DNA of 64,000 bases from JBFMCT01 sp046565765 (GTDB lineage Bacteria; Actinomycetota; Acidimicrobiia; Acidimicrobiales; AC-14), in assembly GCA_046565765.1 (NCBI GenBank), contig JBKHXX010000094.1:1-64000 (forward strand). The letters run 5' to 3'. Under the pieces are notes generated by a model. The model was not told the origin of the DNA and ran no database searches. It saw only the letters and a list, made by a program, of their open reading frames with translations. The position numbers and the translations under genes were made by a program. Shown one piece after another: positions 35,080 to 43,885 of this stretch; positions within the stretch are counted from its first letter, which is position 1; every line of letters starts with the position of its first letter.

Positions 35080-35990
35080 GATCGCACCGCTTCCCGGAAC
35101 AGCTCCGACAAGGCGGGCAGCTCCAGCCCGAAGTCGACGACCCGGCCGGCGGTGGCCGCCCGTTGGAGCACGGCGAGGGCGTCGACGGTCGGGTCGAGCC
35201 GCAGGCGGGTGCCCTCGGGGCCGGTGTCCTCGACGGTGACGCCGGGCACGCCCGCCGCCCAGGCGCCGTCGGCCACCCCGTCGATGGCCCCGCCCGCCGG
35301 CTCGAGCACGACGTTGAGGCTGCGCCGGCCGCTCGAGCGCTTGAGGTCCCGCACCACGCCGGAGAGCACCAGCCGGCCCCGGTGGATGATCGCCACGGAG
35401 TCGCACAGGTCCTCCACCAGGTCGAGCTGGTGGCTGGAGAAGACCACGGTCACGCCTGCGGCCGCCCGCTCGGCCAGCACCGCGCTCAGGGCGTCCACTG
35501 CGACGGGGTCGAGGCCCGAGAAGGGCTCGTCGAGCACCAGCAGCTGGGGGTCGTGGACCAGGGCCGCGGCCAGCTGGACCCGCTGCTGGTTGCCCAGCGA
35601 CAGCGACTCGGCCCGGTCCCTGGACCGCTCCGCCACCCCCAGCCGCTCCAGCCAGTGCTCGCCGCGGGTGGCTGCCTCCCTGGCGCTCAGCCCGTGGAGC
35701 CGGCCGAAGTAGACGAGCTGGTCCCGCACCCGCATCTTTGGGTACAGGCCCCGTTCCTCGGGCAGGTAGCCGAAGCCCAGCCGGTCGGGCTGGGTGACGG
35801 CCCTGCCGTTCCACCGCACCTCGCCCCCGTCGGGGCGCAGCAGGCCGAACACCAGCTTCATGGCCGTGGACTTGCCCGCGCCGTTGGGGCCCAGCAGGCC
35901 GAACAGCCGGCCGGGCGGCACCTCCAGGGTGAGCTGGTCGAGCGCCACCAGGGATCCGTAGCGCTTGGTCAGCTCGCAGAAGCCGAGCAC
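35076..35990 (-). CDS. ABC transporter ATP-binding protein (NatA-like)
   Basis: The 304-residue ATPase shows Walker A GPNGAGKST, Q-loop YLPEERGLYPKMRV, a modified signature LSLGNQQRVQLAAAL (SLGN in place of SGGQ), Walker B LLVLDEPFSGLDP and H-loop SSHQLD. The PEERGLY and LSLGNQQ variants are typical of the NatA/ABC-2 exporter ATPases. A C-terminal extension of about 80 residues follows. It is first in the exporter operon and is divergent from the aldo/keto reductase gene. Confidence 0.92.
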   Translation of the reverse strand: MLGFCELTKRYGSLVALDQLTLEVPPGRLFGLLGPNGAGKSTAMKLVFGLLRPDGGEVRWNGRAVTQPDRLGFGYLPEERGLYPKMRVRDQLVYFGRLHGLSAREAATRGEHWLERLGVAERSRDRAESLSLGNQQRVQLAAALVHDPQLLVLDEPFSGLDPVAVDALSAVLAERAAAGVTVVFSSHQLDLVEDLCDSVAIIHRGRLVLSGVVRDLKRSSGRRSLNVVLEPAGGAIDGVADGAWAAGVPGVTVEDTGPEGTRLRLDPTVDALAVLQRAATAGRVVDFGLELPALSELFREAVRS

Positions 35991-36031
35991 CGGGCCAGGG
36001 TAGAGGCGGGGCCGGTTAGGTTCGTCCGGGT

Positions 36032-37066
36032 ATGCAGATGCGAACCCTGGGCACGACCGGGATCACCGTCAGCCACTTCTGCCTGGGGACGATGACGTTC
36101 GGGCCGTGGGGCAACCAGGACCGGGACGAGTGCGTCCGGATGATCCATAGCGCCCTCGACGGCGGGATCAACTTCGTCGACACCGCCGACATCTACGGCG
36201 GCAGCGAATCGGAGCGGATCGTGGGGGAGGCACTCAAGGGGGGCCGCCGCGACGGGGTGGTGCTCGCCACCAAGTTCCACGCCCGCATGGGTGACGACCC
36301 CAACCGGGCCGGCAACTCCCGCCGCTGGGTTCTGCGGGCCTGCGAAGAGAGCCTGCGGCGGCTCGGCACCGATTGGATCGACCTCTACCAGGCCCACCGT
36401 CCCGACCCCTCGACCGACGTCGACGAGACCCTGGGCGCCCTCTCCGACCTGATCCACCAGGGCAAGGTGCGGGCCATCGGGTCGTCCACGTTCCCGGCCC
36501 ACCAGATCGTCGAGGCCCAGTGGGTGTCCGAGCGGCGCCATCGCGAGCGGTTCGTGTGCGAGCAGCCGCCGTACTCGATCCTGGCCCGAGGGGCGGAGGC
36601 CGACGTGTTGCCCGTGTGCCAGCGCTACGGGATGGGGGTCCTGGCCTGGTCGCCGCTGGCGGGAGGCTGGCTGACCGGCAAGTACCGGCGCGGCGAGGAC
36701 CCGCCGCCCGGTTCCCGCATGACCCGGGCCCGTATCCCCGACCGGTTCGACCTCGAGAAGGTGGAGAACCAGATGAAGCTCGACGCCGTGGAGGAGCTGC
36801 GAGGTGTCGCGGGCGAGGCCGGGACCTCGCTCAGCCACATGGCCCTGGCCTGGGTGACACAGCACCCTGCCGTCACGTCCGCCATCGTGGGTGCCCGGAC
36901 GCCCGAGCAGCTCGACGACCTGCTCGCCGGTCAGGATCTGACCCTCGGCGCGGACGTCCTCGACCGGATCGACGAGGTCGTCCCTCCGGGCGTCACGTTG
37001 AACCCGGCCGACGCCGGGTACACGGCGCCGGCGCTGGCCGACCCTTCGCTGCGGCGGCGGGCGTAG
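36032..37066 (+). CDS. Aldo/keto reductase
   Basis: The 344-residue (beta/alpha)8 oxidoreductase has the catalytic tetrad: Asp and Tyr in DTADIYGGSE, Lys in VLATKFH and His in LYQAHRPDP. The NADPH-binding end is VTSAIVGARTPEQLDD. The sequence most resembles the YajO/PdxI-like subgroup with broad carbonyl specificity. The following NuoF-like gene starts two bases after its stop, suggesting co-transcription and possibly a shared NAD(P)H-linked role. Confidence 0.92.
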   Translation: MQMRTLGTTGITVSHFCLGTMTFGPWGNQDRDECVRMIHSALDGGINFVDTADIYGGSESERIVGEALKGGRRDGVVLATKFHARMGDDPNRAGNSRRWVLRACEESLRRLGTDWIDLYQAHRPDPSTDVDETLGALSDLIHQGKVRAIGSSTFPAHQIVEAQWVSERRHRERFVCEQPPYSILARGAEADVLPVCQRYGMGVLAWSPLAGGWLTGKYRRGEDPPPGSRMTRARIPDRFDLEKVENQMKLDAVEELRGVAGEAGTSLSHMALAWVTQHPAVTSAIVGARTPEQLDDLLAGQDLTLGADVLDRIDEVVPPGVTLNPADAGYTAPALADPSLRRRA

Positions 37067-37068
37067 CG

Positions 37069-38448
37069 GTGGGCGTCTTCCTCCTCCCCGACGAGCCGGT
37101 CACCTCGGTCGACGCCTGGATCGCCATGGGCGGCGGCGAGGGCCTGGCCCAGGCCCAGGCCAACGGGCCCGACTGGGTGATCGCCGAGGTGGGCGCGGCC
37201 GGCCTCCGGGGGCGGGGCGGCGGCGGTTTCCCCACCACCCGCAAGTGGGCCGGCGTCCGGTCCCAGACCGGCACCCACCACTACGCGGTGTGCAACGCCG
37301 CCGAGGGGGAGCCGGCCACGTTCAAGGACCGGGCCCTGCTCCGCCACAACCCCTACCAGCTGGTCGAAGGGCTCGCCATCGCCGCCTTTGCGGTCGACGC
37401 ACGCCAGGCGTTCATCGGGATCAAGTCGTCTTTCCGGTGGGAGGTCCTGGCCTTGGAGGCGGCGGTCGACGAGATGAGCCGGGCCGGGCTGGCGGGGGAC
37501 GTCCCCATCACCATCGTCCAGGGCCCCGACGAGTACCTGTTCGGGGAGGAGAAGGCCCTGCTCGAGGTGATCGAGGGCCGCCCGCCCATGCCCCGGCTGC
37601 TCCCGCCCTTCGAGCACGGGCTGTTCGCGGTGGCCCCGCAGATGGGATGGGAGGCGACGACCCCCGAGCCGGGTCACGCCGAGCGAGACTCGTCCAACCC
37701 CACCCTCGTCAACAACTGCGAGACGTTGTGCAACGTGCCGTGGATCCTGTCCCGGGGGCCGAAGTGGTTCCGTTCCATGGGCACCGAGCAGTCCCCCGGG
37801 ACGATCGTGGCCACGGTCGTGGGCGACGTCACCCGCCCCGCCTACGGCGAGGTCGAGATGGGCACACCCCTGCGCCAGGTCGTCGACGAGGTGGGTGGGG
37901 GCCTGCGGCCGGGACGGACCTTCAAGGCCGCCCTCTCCGGGGTGGCCAACCCGGTGCTCACGGCCGACCGCATCGACGCGCCCCTGTCCTACGAGGGGAT
38001 GGCCGCCGCCCGCACCGGCCTGGGCGCGGCCGGCTTCGCCGTCTACGACGACACGGCCTGCATGGTCTCCCTGGCCCGCCACATCTCGCGCTTCCTCTGG
38101 GTCGAGTCATGCGGGCAGTGCCCCCCCTGCAAGCTCGGCACCGGCGAGATCACCGAGCGGCTGGCCGCCATCGACGAGTGCCGGGGCGGCGACGACGACG
38201 TCGAGGCCATCGGCGGCCGCCTCCCCAAGGTCACCGACGGCAACCGCTGCTACCTGCCGGTCGAGGAGCAGGTGGTGGTCAGCAGCCTCCTGCGGGCCTT
38301 CCCCGAGGAGTTCGCCGAGCACGTCGAGGGCCATTGCTCGCACCAACGGTCCGAGCTGGGCGTCCCCAAGATCGTCGACCTGGCCGACGGCGTCGTCACC
38401 TACGACGAGAAGCAACTTCGCAAGCGCCCTGATTGGACCTACGAGTAG
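37069..38448 (+). CDS. Orphan NuoF-like NADH dehydrogenase flavoprotein
   Basis: The 459-residue protein matches the 51-kDa (NuoF) subunit: NADH/FMN-binding LRGRGGGGFPTTRKW and YAVCNAAEGEPATFKDR, GPDEYLFGEEKALLEVIEG, the soluble-ligand-binding SLBB region, and a C-terminal 4Fe-4S site with SCGQCPPCKLGT plus a distal Cys in NRCYLPVEEQ. No other nuo genes are near, so it is not complex I's subunit here. Stand-alone NuoF-like proteins often pair with formate dehydrogenase or electron-bifurcating partners, none of which is seen. GTG start two bases after the aldo/keto reductase. Confidence 0.9.
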   Translation: MGVFLLPDEPVTSVDAWIAMGGGEGLAQAQANGPDWVIAEVGAAGLRGRGGGGFPTTRKWAGVRSQTGTHHYAVCNAAEGEPATFKDRALLRHNPYQLVEGLAIAAFAVDARQAFIGIKSSFRWEVLALEAAVDEMSRAGLAGDVPITIVQGPDEYLFGEEKALLEVIEGRPPMPRLLPPFEHGLFAVAPQMGWEATTPEPGHAERDSSNPTLVNNCETLCNVPWILSRGPKWFRSMGTEQSPGTIVATVVGDVTRPAYGEVEMGTPLRQVVDEVGGGLRPGRTFKAALSGVANPVLTADRIDAPLSYEGMAAARTGLGAAGFAVYDDTACMVSLARHISRFLWVESCGQCPPCKLGTGEITERLAAIDECRGGDDDVEAIGGRLPKVTDGNRCYLPVEEQVVVSSLLRAFPEEFAEHVEGHCSHQRSELGVPKIVDLADGVVTYDEKQLRKRPDWTYE

Positions 38449-38459
38449 GTCGGGGCCGC

Positions 38460-39326
38460 TTAGGAGCGGCCGAGGATCTGCTTGATCACGGCCGAGTAGT
38501 CCTCGTCACCCAGGCCGGCGGCATCGGCGGCGTCGAGCCAGCGGCGGGCGGCTGCGGTCACGGGCAGGTCGAGGCCGACGTCGGCGGCCCGGTCCGCCAC
38601 CAGCCCGAGGTCCTTGGCCGCCAGCGACAGCTTGAAGTTGGGCCGGTACTCGCCCGACTCGATGTTCGCCCGCTTCGACCGGGCCGTGACCCCGATGGGG
38701 GACTCGACGAGCACGTCGAGCAGGTCGTCCTGGTCGAGGCCGAGGCTCCGACCGAGGGCCAGGGCCTCGCCCAGGCCGCTCATCAGCACGCCCAGGCAGA
38801 GGTTGGTCACGAGCTTCATCGCCGCCCCCGAGCCCTGGGGCCCGACGTGGCGGGGGGTGCCCAGCCGCTCGAGCAGGGGGCGGACCCGCTCGTACACGTG
38901 CTCGTCGCCTCCTGCGAACACCTTGAGCGTCCCCTCGGTGGCCTGGCGGACCGAACCGAGGACAGGGGCGTCGAGCAGGTCGATGCTCTCCGCCAGCGCG
39001 TCGCGCAGTCTCGCCACCGCAGCCGGGCCGATCGTCGACATCTCGACCACCGTTGCGGCCCGGCCGTCGAGGCCGGCCGCCACCCCGTGGTCCCCCAGCA
39101 CCACCGCCTCGACCGCGCCGGGGGTGGAGAGCATGGTGACGACCACGTCTGCGCCGGCGGCCGCCTCGGCCGGGGTGCCCGCCACCTCGGCCCCTCGCTC
39201 GGCCAGGCCGTCGGCCCGGGCGCGGCTCCGGTTCCACACCGTGAGCTGGACGCCGTCGGCGTCGAGGAAGCGGGCGGCCATGGGCGCGCCCATCTGGCCC
39301 AGCCCGCAGAAGGCGACGGCCGGCAC
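38460..39326 (-). CDS. NAD(P)-dependent oxidoreductase, 3-hydroxyisobutyrate dehydrogenase family
   Basis: The 288-residue protein has the Rossmann motif FCGLGQMGAPMA, the substrate motif DAPVLGSVRQATEGTL and the catalytic Lys in GSGAAMKLVTN. The C-terminal helical domain includes KDLGLVADRAADVG. Beta-hydroxyacid dehydrogenases of this family oxidise 3-hydroxyisobutyrate, tartronate semialdehyde or act as imine reductases. It lies directly downstream of a DapA-like aldolase with three bases between them, so the pair probably acts in one sugar-acid or hydroxy-acid pathway. Confidence 0.9.
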   Translation of the reverse strand: MPAVAFCGLGQMGAPMAARFLDADGVQLTVWNRSRARADGLAERGAEVAGTPAEAAAGADVVVTMLSTPGAVEAVVLGDHGVAAGLDGRAATVVEMSTIGPAAVARLRDALAESIDLLDAPVLGSVRQATEGTLKVFAGGDEHVYERVRPLLERLGTPRHVGPQGSGAAMKLVTNLCLGVLMSGLGEALALGRSLGLDQDDLLDVLVESPIGVTARSKRANIESGEYRPNFKLSLAAKDLGLVADRAADVGLDLPVTAAARRWLDAADAAGLGDEDYSAVIKQILGRS

Positions 39327-39329
39327 CGC

Positions 39330-40115
39330 TCAGCCCATCCGGGTGACCGTCGAGGTACCGAACCGCTCGGCGGTCAGCTCCTTCACCCCGCGCGGGAAGG
39401 AGGAGGACGAGCGGGCGTGGCCGGCGGCGAGGGCCCGCTGGGCGGCGGCGTCGCCCGAGAAGGCGGCGATGCAGCCTTCGGGGTCGGCGTTGGCCAGGCC
39501 GAGGATGGCTCCGGCGCACCCCGCCGGGCCGGCCAGGGCCAGCAGGGCGGACGAGCCGACGTACAGCGGGCCGTCGTAGCCGACCAGCGTCTCCAGCATG
39601 CGGTCGGCGCTGCCCGAGGAGTCCTTGCATCCCCCCACGGGGAGATCGGCCAGCATGGCCACCGGGATGCCGGGCGGGGACAGGGCGGGCCAGTGGTACG
39701 CCAGCACCGGCGTGGCGCCGGCCGCCTTGGCCACCTCGTCGTAGTAGGGCCGCGGGTCGGCCGCCCCGGGAGGAGACAGGGCCAGCACCGCGTCGGCGCC
39801 GTTGTCGGCCGCCGCCGCGGTCAGCTCGGCCGCCTGGCGGCTCGACGGTGCGCCCGTCCCCGCGATCACGGGCACGCCCGCGACCGTCCCCCGCACCGAC
39901 CGAAGGAGCTCGATCCGCTCGGTGGGCGACAAAGCGGCCGCCTCGCCCGTGCTGCCGGCCACGACGACGGCCCGCACGCCGAGCGCCACCAGCCGGGCGG
40001 CCAGGTCGGCGGTGGCAGGGGCGTCGAGGTCGCCCCGATCGTCGAACAGGGTGACCAGCGCGACGCCCACGCCGGTGAAGGGCGCGCCTTCGGCGCTCCC
40101 GCTACCGGCCGCCAC
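39330..40115 (-). CDS. Dihydrodipicolinate synthase/N-acetylneuraminate lyase family protein
   Basis: The 261-residue TIM-barrel protein has VTLFDDRGDLD, the pyruvate-binding GSTGEAAALSPTER, the proton-relay Tyr in VLAYHWP and the Schiff-base Lys in GGCKDSSG. It is shorter than DapA (about 290) and its C-terminal region differs. With a hydroxyisobutyrate-dehydrogenase relative next to it and the window's other dap genes far away, it is more likely a 2-keto-3-deoxy acid aldolase than the lysine-pathway DapA. It overlaps the upstream gene by 14 bases. Confidence 0.85.
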   Translation of the reverse strand: MAAGSGSAEGAPFTGVGVALVTLFDDRGDLDAPATADLAARLVALGVRAVVVAGSTGEAAALSPTERIELLRSVRGTVAGVPVIAGTGAPSSRQAAELTAAAADNGADAVLALSPPGAADPRPYYDEVAKAAGATPVLAYHWPALSPPGIPVAMLADLPVGGCKDSSGSADRMLETLVGYDGPLYVGSSALLALAGPAGCAGAILGLANADPEGCIAAFSGDAAAQRALAAGHARSSSSFPRGVKELTAERFGTSTVTRMG

Positions 40116-40875
40116 GGCGGCCGCTCAGCCTCGTCCTGCCCCGCTCGATGCGGTCGAGCACCCCTCCCAGGCCCGACTCCAGCTCCTGGGCCCGCTTGCG
40201 GTACCGGCTGCTGCCCACCCACAGCCCCGCTCCCATGACGCCTGCCCCTGCCGCGCCCACGACCAGCACGGCGGGGTGCAGCCCGTTGAGGGCGGCGACG
40301 AAGGCGGTGGCGCCGCTGCCCACGAAGGTGGCCGAGCCGGCCACCGTCCCCTGGGCATGGCGGAGGGCGAGCACGTCGACATCGACGCGCACCAGCACCC
40401 AGTCGTCGTCCTGCTCGACGATTGACAGGTCGACGTGGTTGACGTCCCGCAGGACCAGGCGGTGGTTCACGGCCCGGTCGACGGCCCGCCGGGCGGTCGC
40501 CTCCAGGCTCCGCCGGCGGACCCACGTCGTGCGGGCGCCCATGTCGCGGCGGAGGTCGAACAGCTCGGCGCGCAGGAACCGGTGGAGCTGGTCCTCGACG
40601 ACCGACACCGGACCCGGAAGGGTGCGGCAGACGGTCAGCGTGGGGGGGCCCAGGATCCGGTGCCTGGAGCGGCCCGGCGCCTGCGCCAGCACCCCCGCCC
40701 GCCACTCGGCCAGGGCGCGCCGCACCGCCGGCGAGGAGATGCCCGCCTCGACTGCGGCCTGCTCGACGGCGGCGTCGTCGAGGCCGCTCGGGCAGCCGGC
40801 GCCCAGCTCCCGGTCGAGCTCCGCCGCCCGGCGCAGCACGAGGGCGATCTGGTCCTGGCTGAGGCCGTCCTGCAC
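40102..40875 (-). CDS. Hypothetical protein with C-terminal membrane hairpin
   Basis: The 257-residue protein has an N-terminal helical region (SQDQIALVLRRAAELDREL, AVEQAAVEAGISSPAVRRALAEW) and a central alpha/beta domain (TLTVCRTLPGPVSVVEDQLHRFLRAEL to WVLVRVDVDVLALRH). Two close membrane-like segments (TAFVAALNGLHPAVLVVGAAGAGVM) and an Arg-rich tail follow. I do not recognise the family; the N-terminal part resembles that of other actinobacterial proteins with a regulator-like helical repeat. It sits between the aldolase and the AdnB-like gene. Confidence 0.65.
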   Translation of the reverse strand: MQDGLSQDQIALVLRRAAELDRELGAGCPSGLDDAAVEQAAVEAGISSPAVRRALAEWRAGVLAQAPGRSRHRILGPPTLTVCRTLPGPVSVVEDQLHRFLRAELFDLRRDMGARTTWVRRRSLEATARRAVDRAVNHRLVLRDVNHVDLSIVEQDDDWVLVRVDVDVLALRHAQGTVAGSATFVGSGATAFVAALNGLHPAVLVVGAAGAGVMGAGLWVGSSRYRKRAQELESGLGGVLDRIERGRTRLSGRRGGR

Positions 40876-40891
40876 TGGTCCAGAAGCTACG

Positions 40892-43885
40892 TCACTCGGC
40901 CACGAAACGCTGACCGGCCCCGCAGGCGGGCAGGAAGTCGCACCCCCGGCACCACCGCCCGGGCGTGGGCTCGAACCGCTCGGTGGCCAGCCGGTCGAGG
41001 GTGGACGCCAGCTCCGTCCGCACCAGCTCCAAGGCCCCGGCGTCCCAGTCGGCGCTGACCAGGGCGGGCGGCTCGTCGGGTCGCAGGTAGCAGTAGGTGG
41101 TGCGCAGGTGGTCGGGGTCGGCGCCCCACGTGTCGACCGCGGCCAGGCCGTAGAGGTTGAGTTGCAGGGTGGACGGCCGTTCGCCCATCGGCGCCGCCCG
41201 CCCCGTCTTGAAGTCGACCAGCTCCAGGCGGCCGTCGCGCCGGTAGACGGCGTCGATGCGGCCCCGCACCAGGTGGCGGCCGGCGGCCAGCACGAACGGC
41301 GCCTCGACCCGCTCGGGGTCGAGGTCGGCCCACGGGCTGGCCAGGAAGGACTTCTTCAGGGCCGTGGTTGAGCTCTCCTCGGCCGGCATCCCGTCGGCGT
41401 CGAGGTCGTCGCCCGCTCCGGGCGGCTCCAGCAGCGACAGCTGCCGCCCCGCCCGCTGCTCGATCCAGCGGTGCACGGCGGTGCCCACCCGGGCCGCGGC
41501 CGACGACCGGCGGGGGAGGGGTCGCACCACCGACCAGTAGAACTGCTTGGGGCAGCGGGCGAACGTCACCAGGCCCGTGACCGACAGGGCGGCCGGTACG
41601 GTGCGGCGGGGAGCGGTGGCCGCCGGGGACACGGCCACGTCGTCCAGCCGAAGCTGGTCCGGGTCGGACGCCACCGAGGCAGGGTACCCAGCGGCCACGG
41701 CGTTCGGACCACGGAGGCCGGCGGCCAGGCGGTGCCTCTCCTTGGCCGCAATGTCGGGATCCACCGTCGACGGCTCGTGGCGGAACCGCTCGATCACCAG
41801 GCCCTCGGCGGCGAGCGCGGCCAGGAGCTCGTAGAACTCCGACGGCCCCTGGGGCTGGGCCGCGCCCGGGTACCAGTGGGCGGCGGAGCACACCAGGTGG
41901 CGCCGGGCCCGGGTGCAGGCCACGTACAACAGCCGCCACTCCTCGTCGCGCCGCCGGCGGCGGACGGCGTCGTTGATGTCCTTCTGGGTGGCCAAGGAGG
42001 GGTCGGGGATGCCCTCGTCGTCGGCCCGAAGCCACCACGGCAGGGCGGAGGCGTTCGACAGGGCGTTCTCGTGGGCCCGGTCGTCGGGAAAGATCCTCGA
42101 CGACCCGCGCCCTGCCAGCCCGGGCACGTACACCACCGGGAACTCGAGCCCCTTGGCCTGGTGGATGGTCATGACCCGCACCGAGTCGGCCTCCGAGGAG
42201 TGGGCCTCCGCAACGTCCTCCTCGGACTCGTCGAGCAGCTGGAGGTACTCGACGAAGGCGGTGAGGCCCGGGTCGCCCTCGATGGGCTCGAACCGGGCGG
42301 CCAGGTCGAGGAAACGGAGGATGTTCTCCCGGCCGACCTTGCCGGCGGCGTGCCACAGGCCCATCCCCAGCACGATGCGCTCGGCCAGGTCGAGCAGCGG
42401 CATCCACCTGGCCACCTCGGCCAGCTCGGCCCGCTCCCGCCGGTAGTCGGCGACCCGGGACCGGGCCGCGGCCGACAGGTCGGGCACGTCCTCCACGTGG
42501 TCGACGGCGTCGGCCAGGGTGCCCTCGATCGCCCGGCCATGGCGGGCCAGGGCGGCCAGGTCGCGGAGGCCGACGTTGTAGCGGGGCCCCTGGAGGAGCC
42601 GCAGCAGGGCGACCACGGCCGAGGGATCGGCGACGACCTCGATCCACGCCACCAGGTCGACGATCTCCGGCCGGTCGAGCAGGCCGCTGGCCCCCACCAC
42701 CTCGTGGGGGACTCCCCGCTCGAGCAGGGCCTCCTTGACGGGGAGGATGAGCCGCCGCTTCCGGCACAGCACGGCATGGTCGCCCCAGGCGGCCTCCCCC
42801 CGGCCGTGGCGGGCGACGATGTCGTCGGCGATGGTGGCCGCTTCCTCGTGGTCGTCGGCGGCCAGGAAGCACTCCACGGTGGTCGCCTCGGCGCCGGGCC
42901 GGGGCTGCAGCGCCTTGGGCAGAGCGTCGCCCACCTGGGCCTGGATGCGGTTGGCCACCGTGTTGAGGGGCTCCCCGAAGCGGAAGGTGACCTGCAGCTC
43001 CCGGCGCTCCCCGCCGCCGAAGTGCTCCTGGAAGTGGAGGATGTTGAACAGGTGGGCGCCCCTGAAGGCGTAGATCGACTGCATGTCGTCGCCCACCGCG
43101 GTGACCGACGATCCCGGCGAGTACAGCAGCTGGAGCAGCCGCCGCTGGGCGTAGTTGGTGTCCTGGTACTCGTCGAGCAGGACGACGGGATGGCGCTCCC
43201 GCTCGGCGGCCGCGATCTCGGGCCGCTCCTCCAGCAGGCGGACGGCCAGGCCCACCTGGTCGCCGTAGTCGATGAGGTGCCGCTCCCGCTTGCGGCGCTC
43301 GTAGGCCTCCACCACCTGGCAGAGCTCCAGCCGGGAGAGGGCCGCATCGCGGGTGCTCTTCCAGGGGCTCTCCCGGGTCACGAACACCGAGTCGGCGGCC
43401 ACGGCCGCGACTGGCACCAGGTAGTCGGCCGCCCGGGAGGCGAGCTTCAGGGCGTCGTCGAGGATGACGTTGGGCGCCAGCGCGCTGCGCCGGTCGAAGC
43501 GGAACTCGTCGAAGACGCTGAACAGCAGCTGCCAGGCCTGGGCCCGGTCGAGCAGCCGGGTGCCGGGCGCCAGCCCCAGCTCCAGGGCATGGTCGGCCAC
43601 CAGCGACGCCCCGAACGAGTGATAGGTGCCGATGGTCACGTCGGCGTCGGGCCCCAACGCCGCCCGCACCTTCTCCTTCAGGTTGAACGCCGCCTTGTTG
43701 GTGAACGTGAGGCCAAGCACCTGGTCGGGTCGGGCCAGGCCCTGCCGCACCACGTGCAGGATCCGCTGGGCCATGACGGTCGTCTTGCCCGTCCCCGCCC
43801 CCGCCACCAGCAGGAGTGGACGGAGAGGCGCCCCGACGGCCGCATCCTGTTCGGCGGTGGGCGTGAACGGCGGCGCCTCCGTCAT
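40892..43885 (-). CDS. adnB: AdnB-like UvrD-family helicase with RecB nuclease domain
   Basis: From ATG 43885 the product is 997 residues. All SF1A helicase motifs are present: I GAGTGKTT, Ia GLTFTNKAAFN, II LLDEYQDTN, III VGDDMQSIYAFRG, V VMTIHQAKGLEFPVV, VI RRLLYVACTRAR-type WRLLYVACTRAR. The C-terminal RecB-type nuclease has DAVYRRDGRLELVDFKTGR and four cluster cysteines (FARCPKQF, then CRGC and PAC). In mycobacteria AdnAB resects double-strand breaks, with AdnB as lead motor. It overlaps the upstream partner by four bases. Confidence 0.9.
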   Translation of the reverse strand: MTEAPPFTPTAEQDAAVGAPLRPLLLVAGAGTGKTTVMAQRILHVVRQGLARPDQVLGLTFTNKAAFNLKEKVRAALGPDADVTIGTYHSFGASLVADHALELGLAPGTRLLDRAQAWQLLFSVFDEFRFDRRSALAPNVILDDALKLASRAADYLVPVAAVAADSVFVTRESPWKSTRDAALSRLELCQVVEAYERRKRERHLIDYGDQVGLAVRLLEERPEIAAAERERHPVVLLDEYQDTNYAQRRLLQLLYSPGSSVTAVGDDMQSIYAFRGAHLFNILHFQEHFGGGERRELQVTFRFGEPLNTVANRIQAQVGDALPKALQPRPGAEATTVECFLAADDHEEAATIADDIVARHGRGEAAWGDHAVLCRKRRLILPVKEALLERGVPHEVVGASGLLDRPEIVDLVAWIEVVADPSAVVALLRLLQGPRYNVGLRDLAALARHGRAIEGTLADAVDHVEDVPDLSAAARSRVADYRRERAELAEVARWMPLLDLAERIVLGMGLWHAAGKVGRENILRFLDLAARFEPIEGDPGLTAFVEYLQLLDESEEDVAEAHSSEADSVRVMTIHQAKGLEFPVVYVPGLAGRGSSRIFPDDRAHENALSNASALPWWLRADDEGIPDPSLATQKDINDAVRRRRRDEEWRLLYVACTRARRHLVCSAAHWYPGAAQPQGPSEFYELLAALAAEGLVIERFRHEPSTVDPDIAAKERHRLAAGLRGPNAVAAGYPASVASDPDQLRLDDVAVSPAATAPRRTVPAALSVTGLVTFARCPKQFYWSVVRPLPRRSSAAARVGTAVHRWIEQRAGRQLSLLEPPGAGDDLDADGMPAEESSTTALKKSFLASPWADLDPERVEAPFVLAAGRHLVRGRIDAVYRRDGRLELVDFKTGRAAPMGERPSTLQLNLYGLAAVDTWGADPDHLRTTYCYLRPDEPPALVSADWDAGALELVRTELASTLDRLATERFEPTPGRWCRGCDFLPACGAGQRFVAE

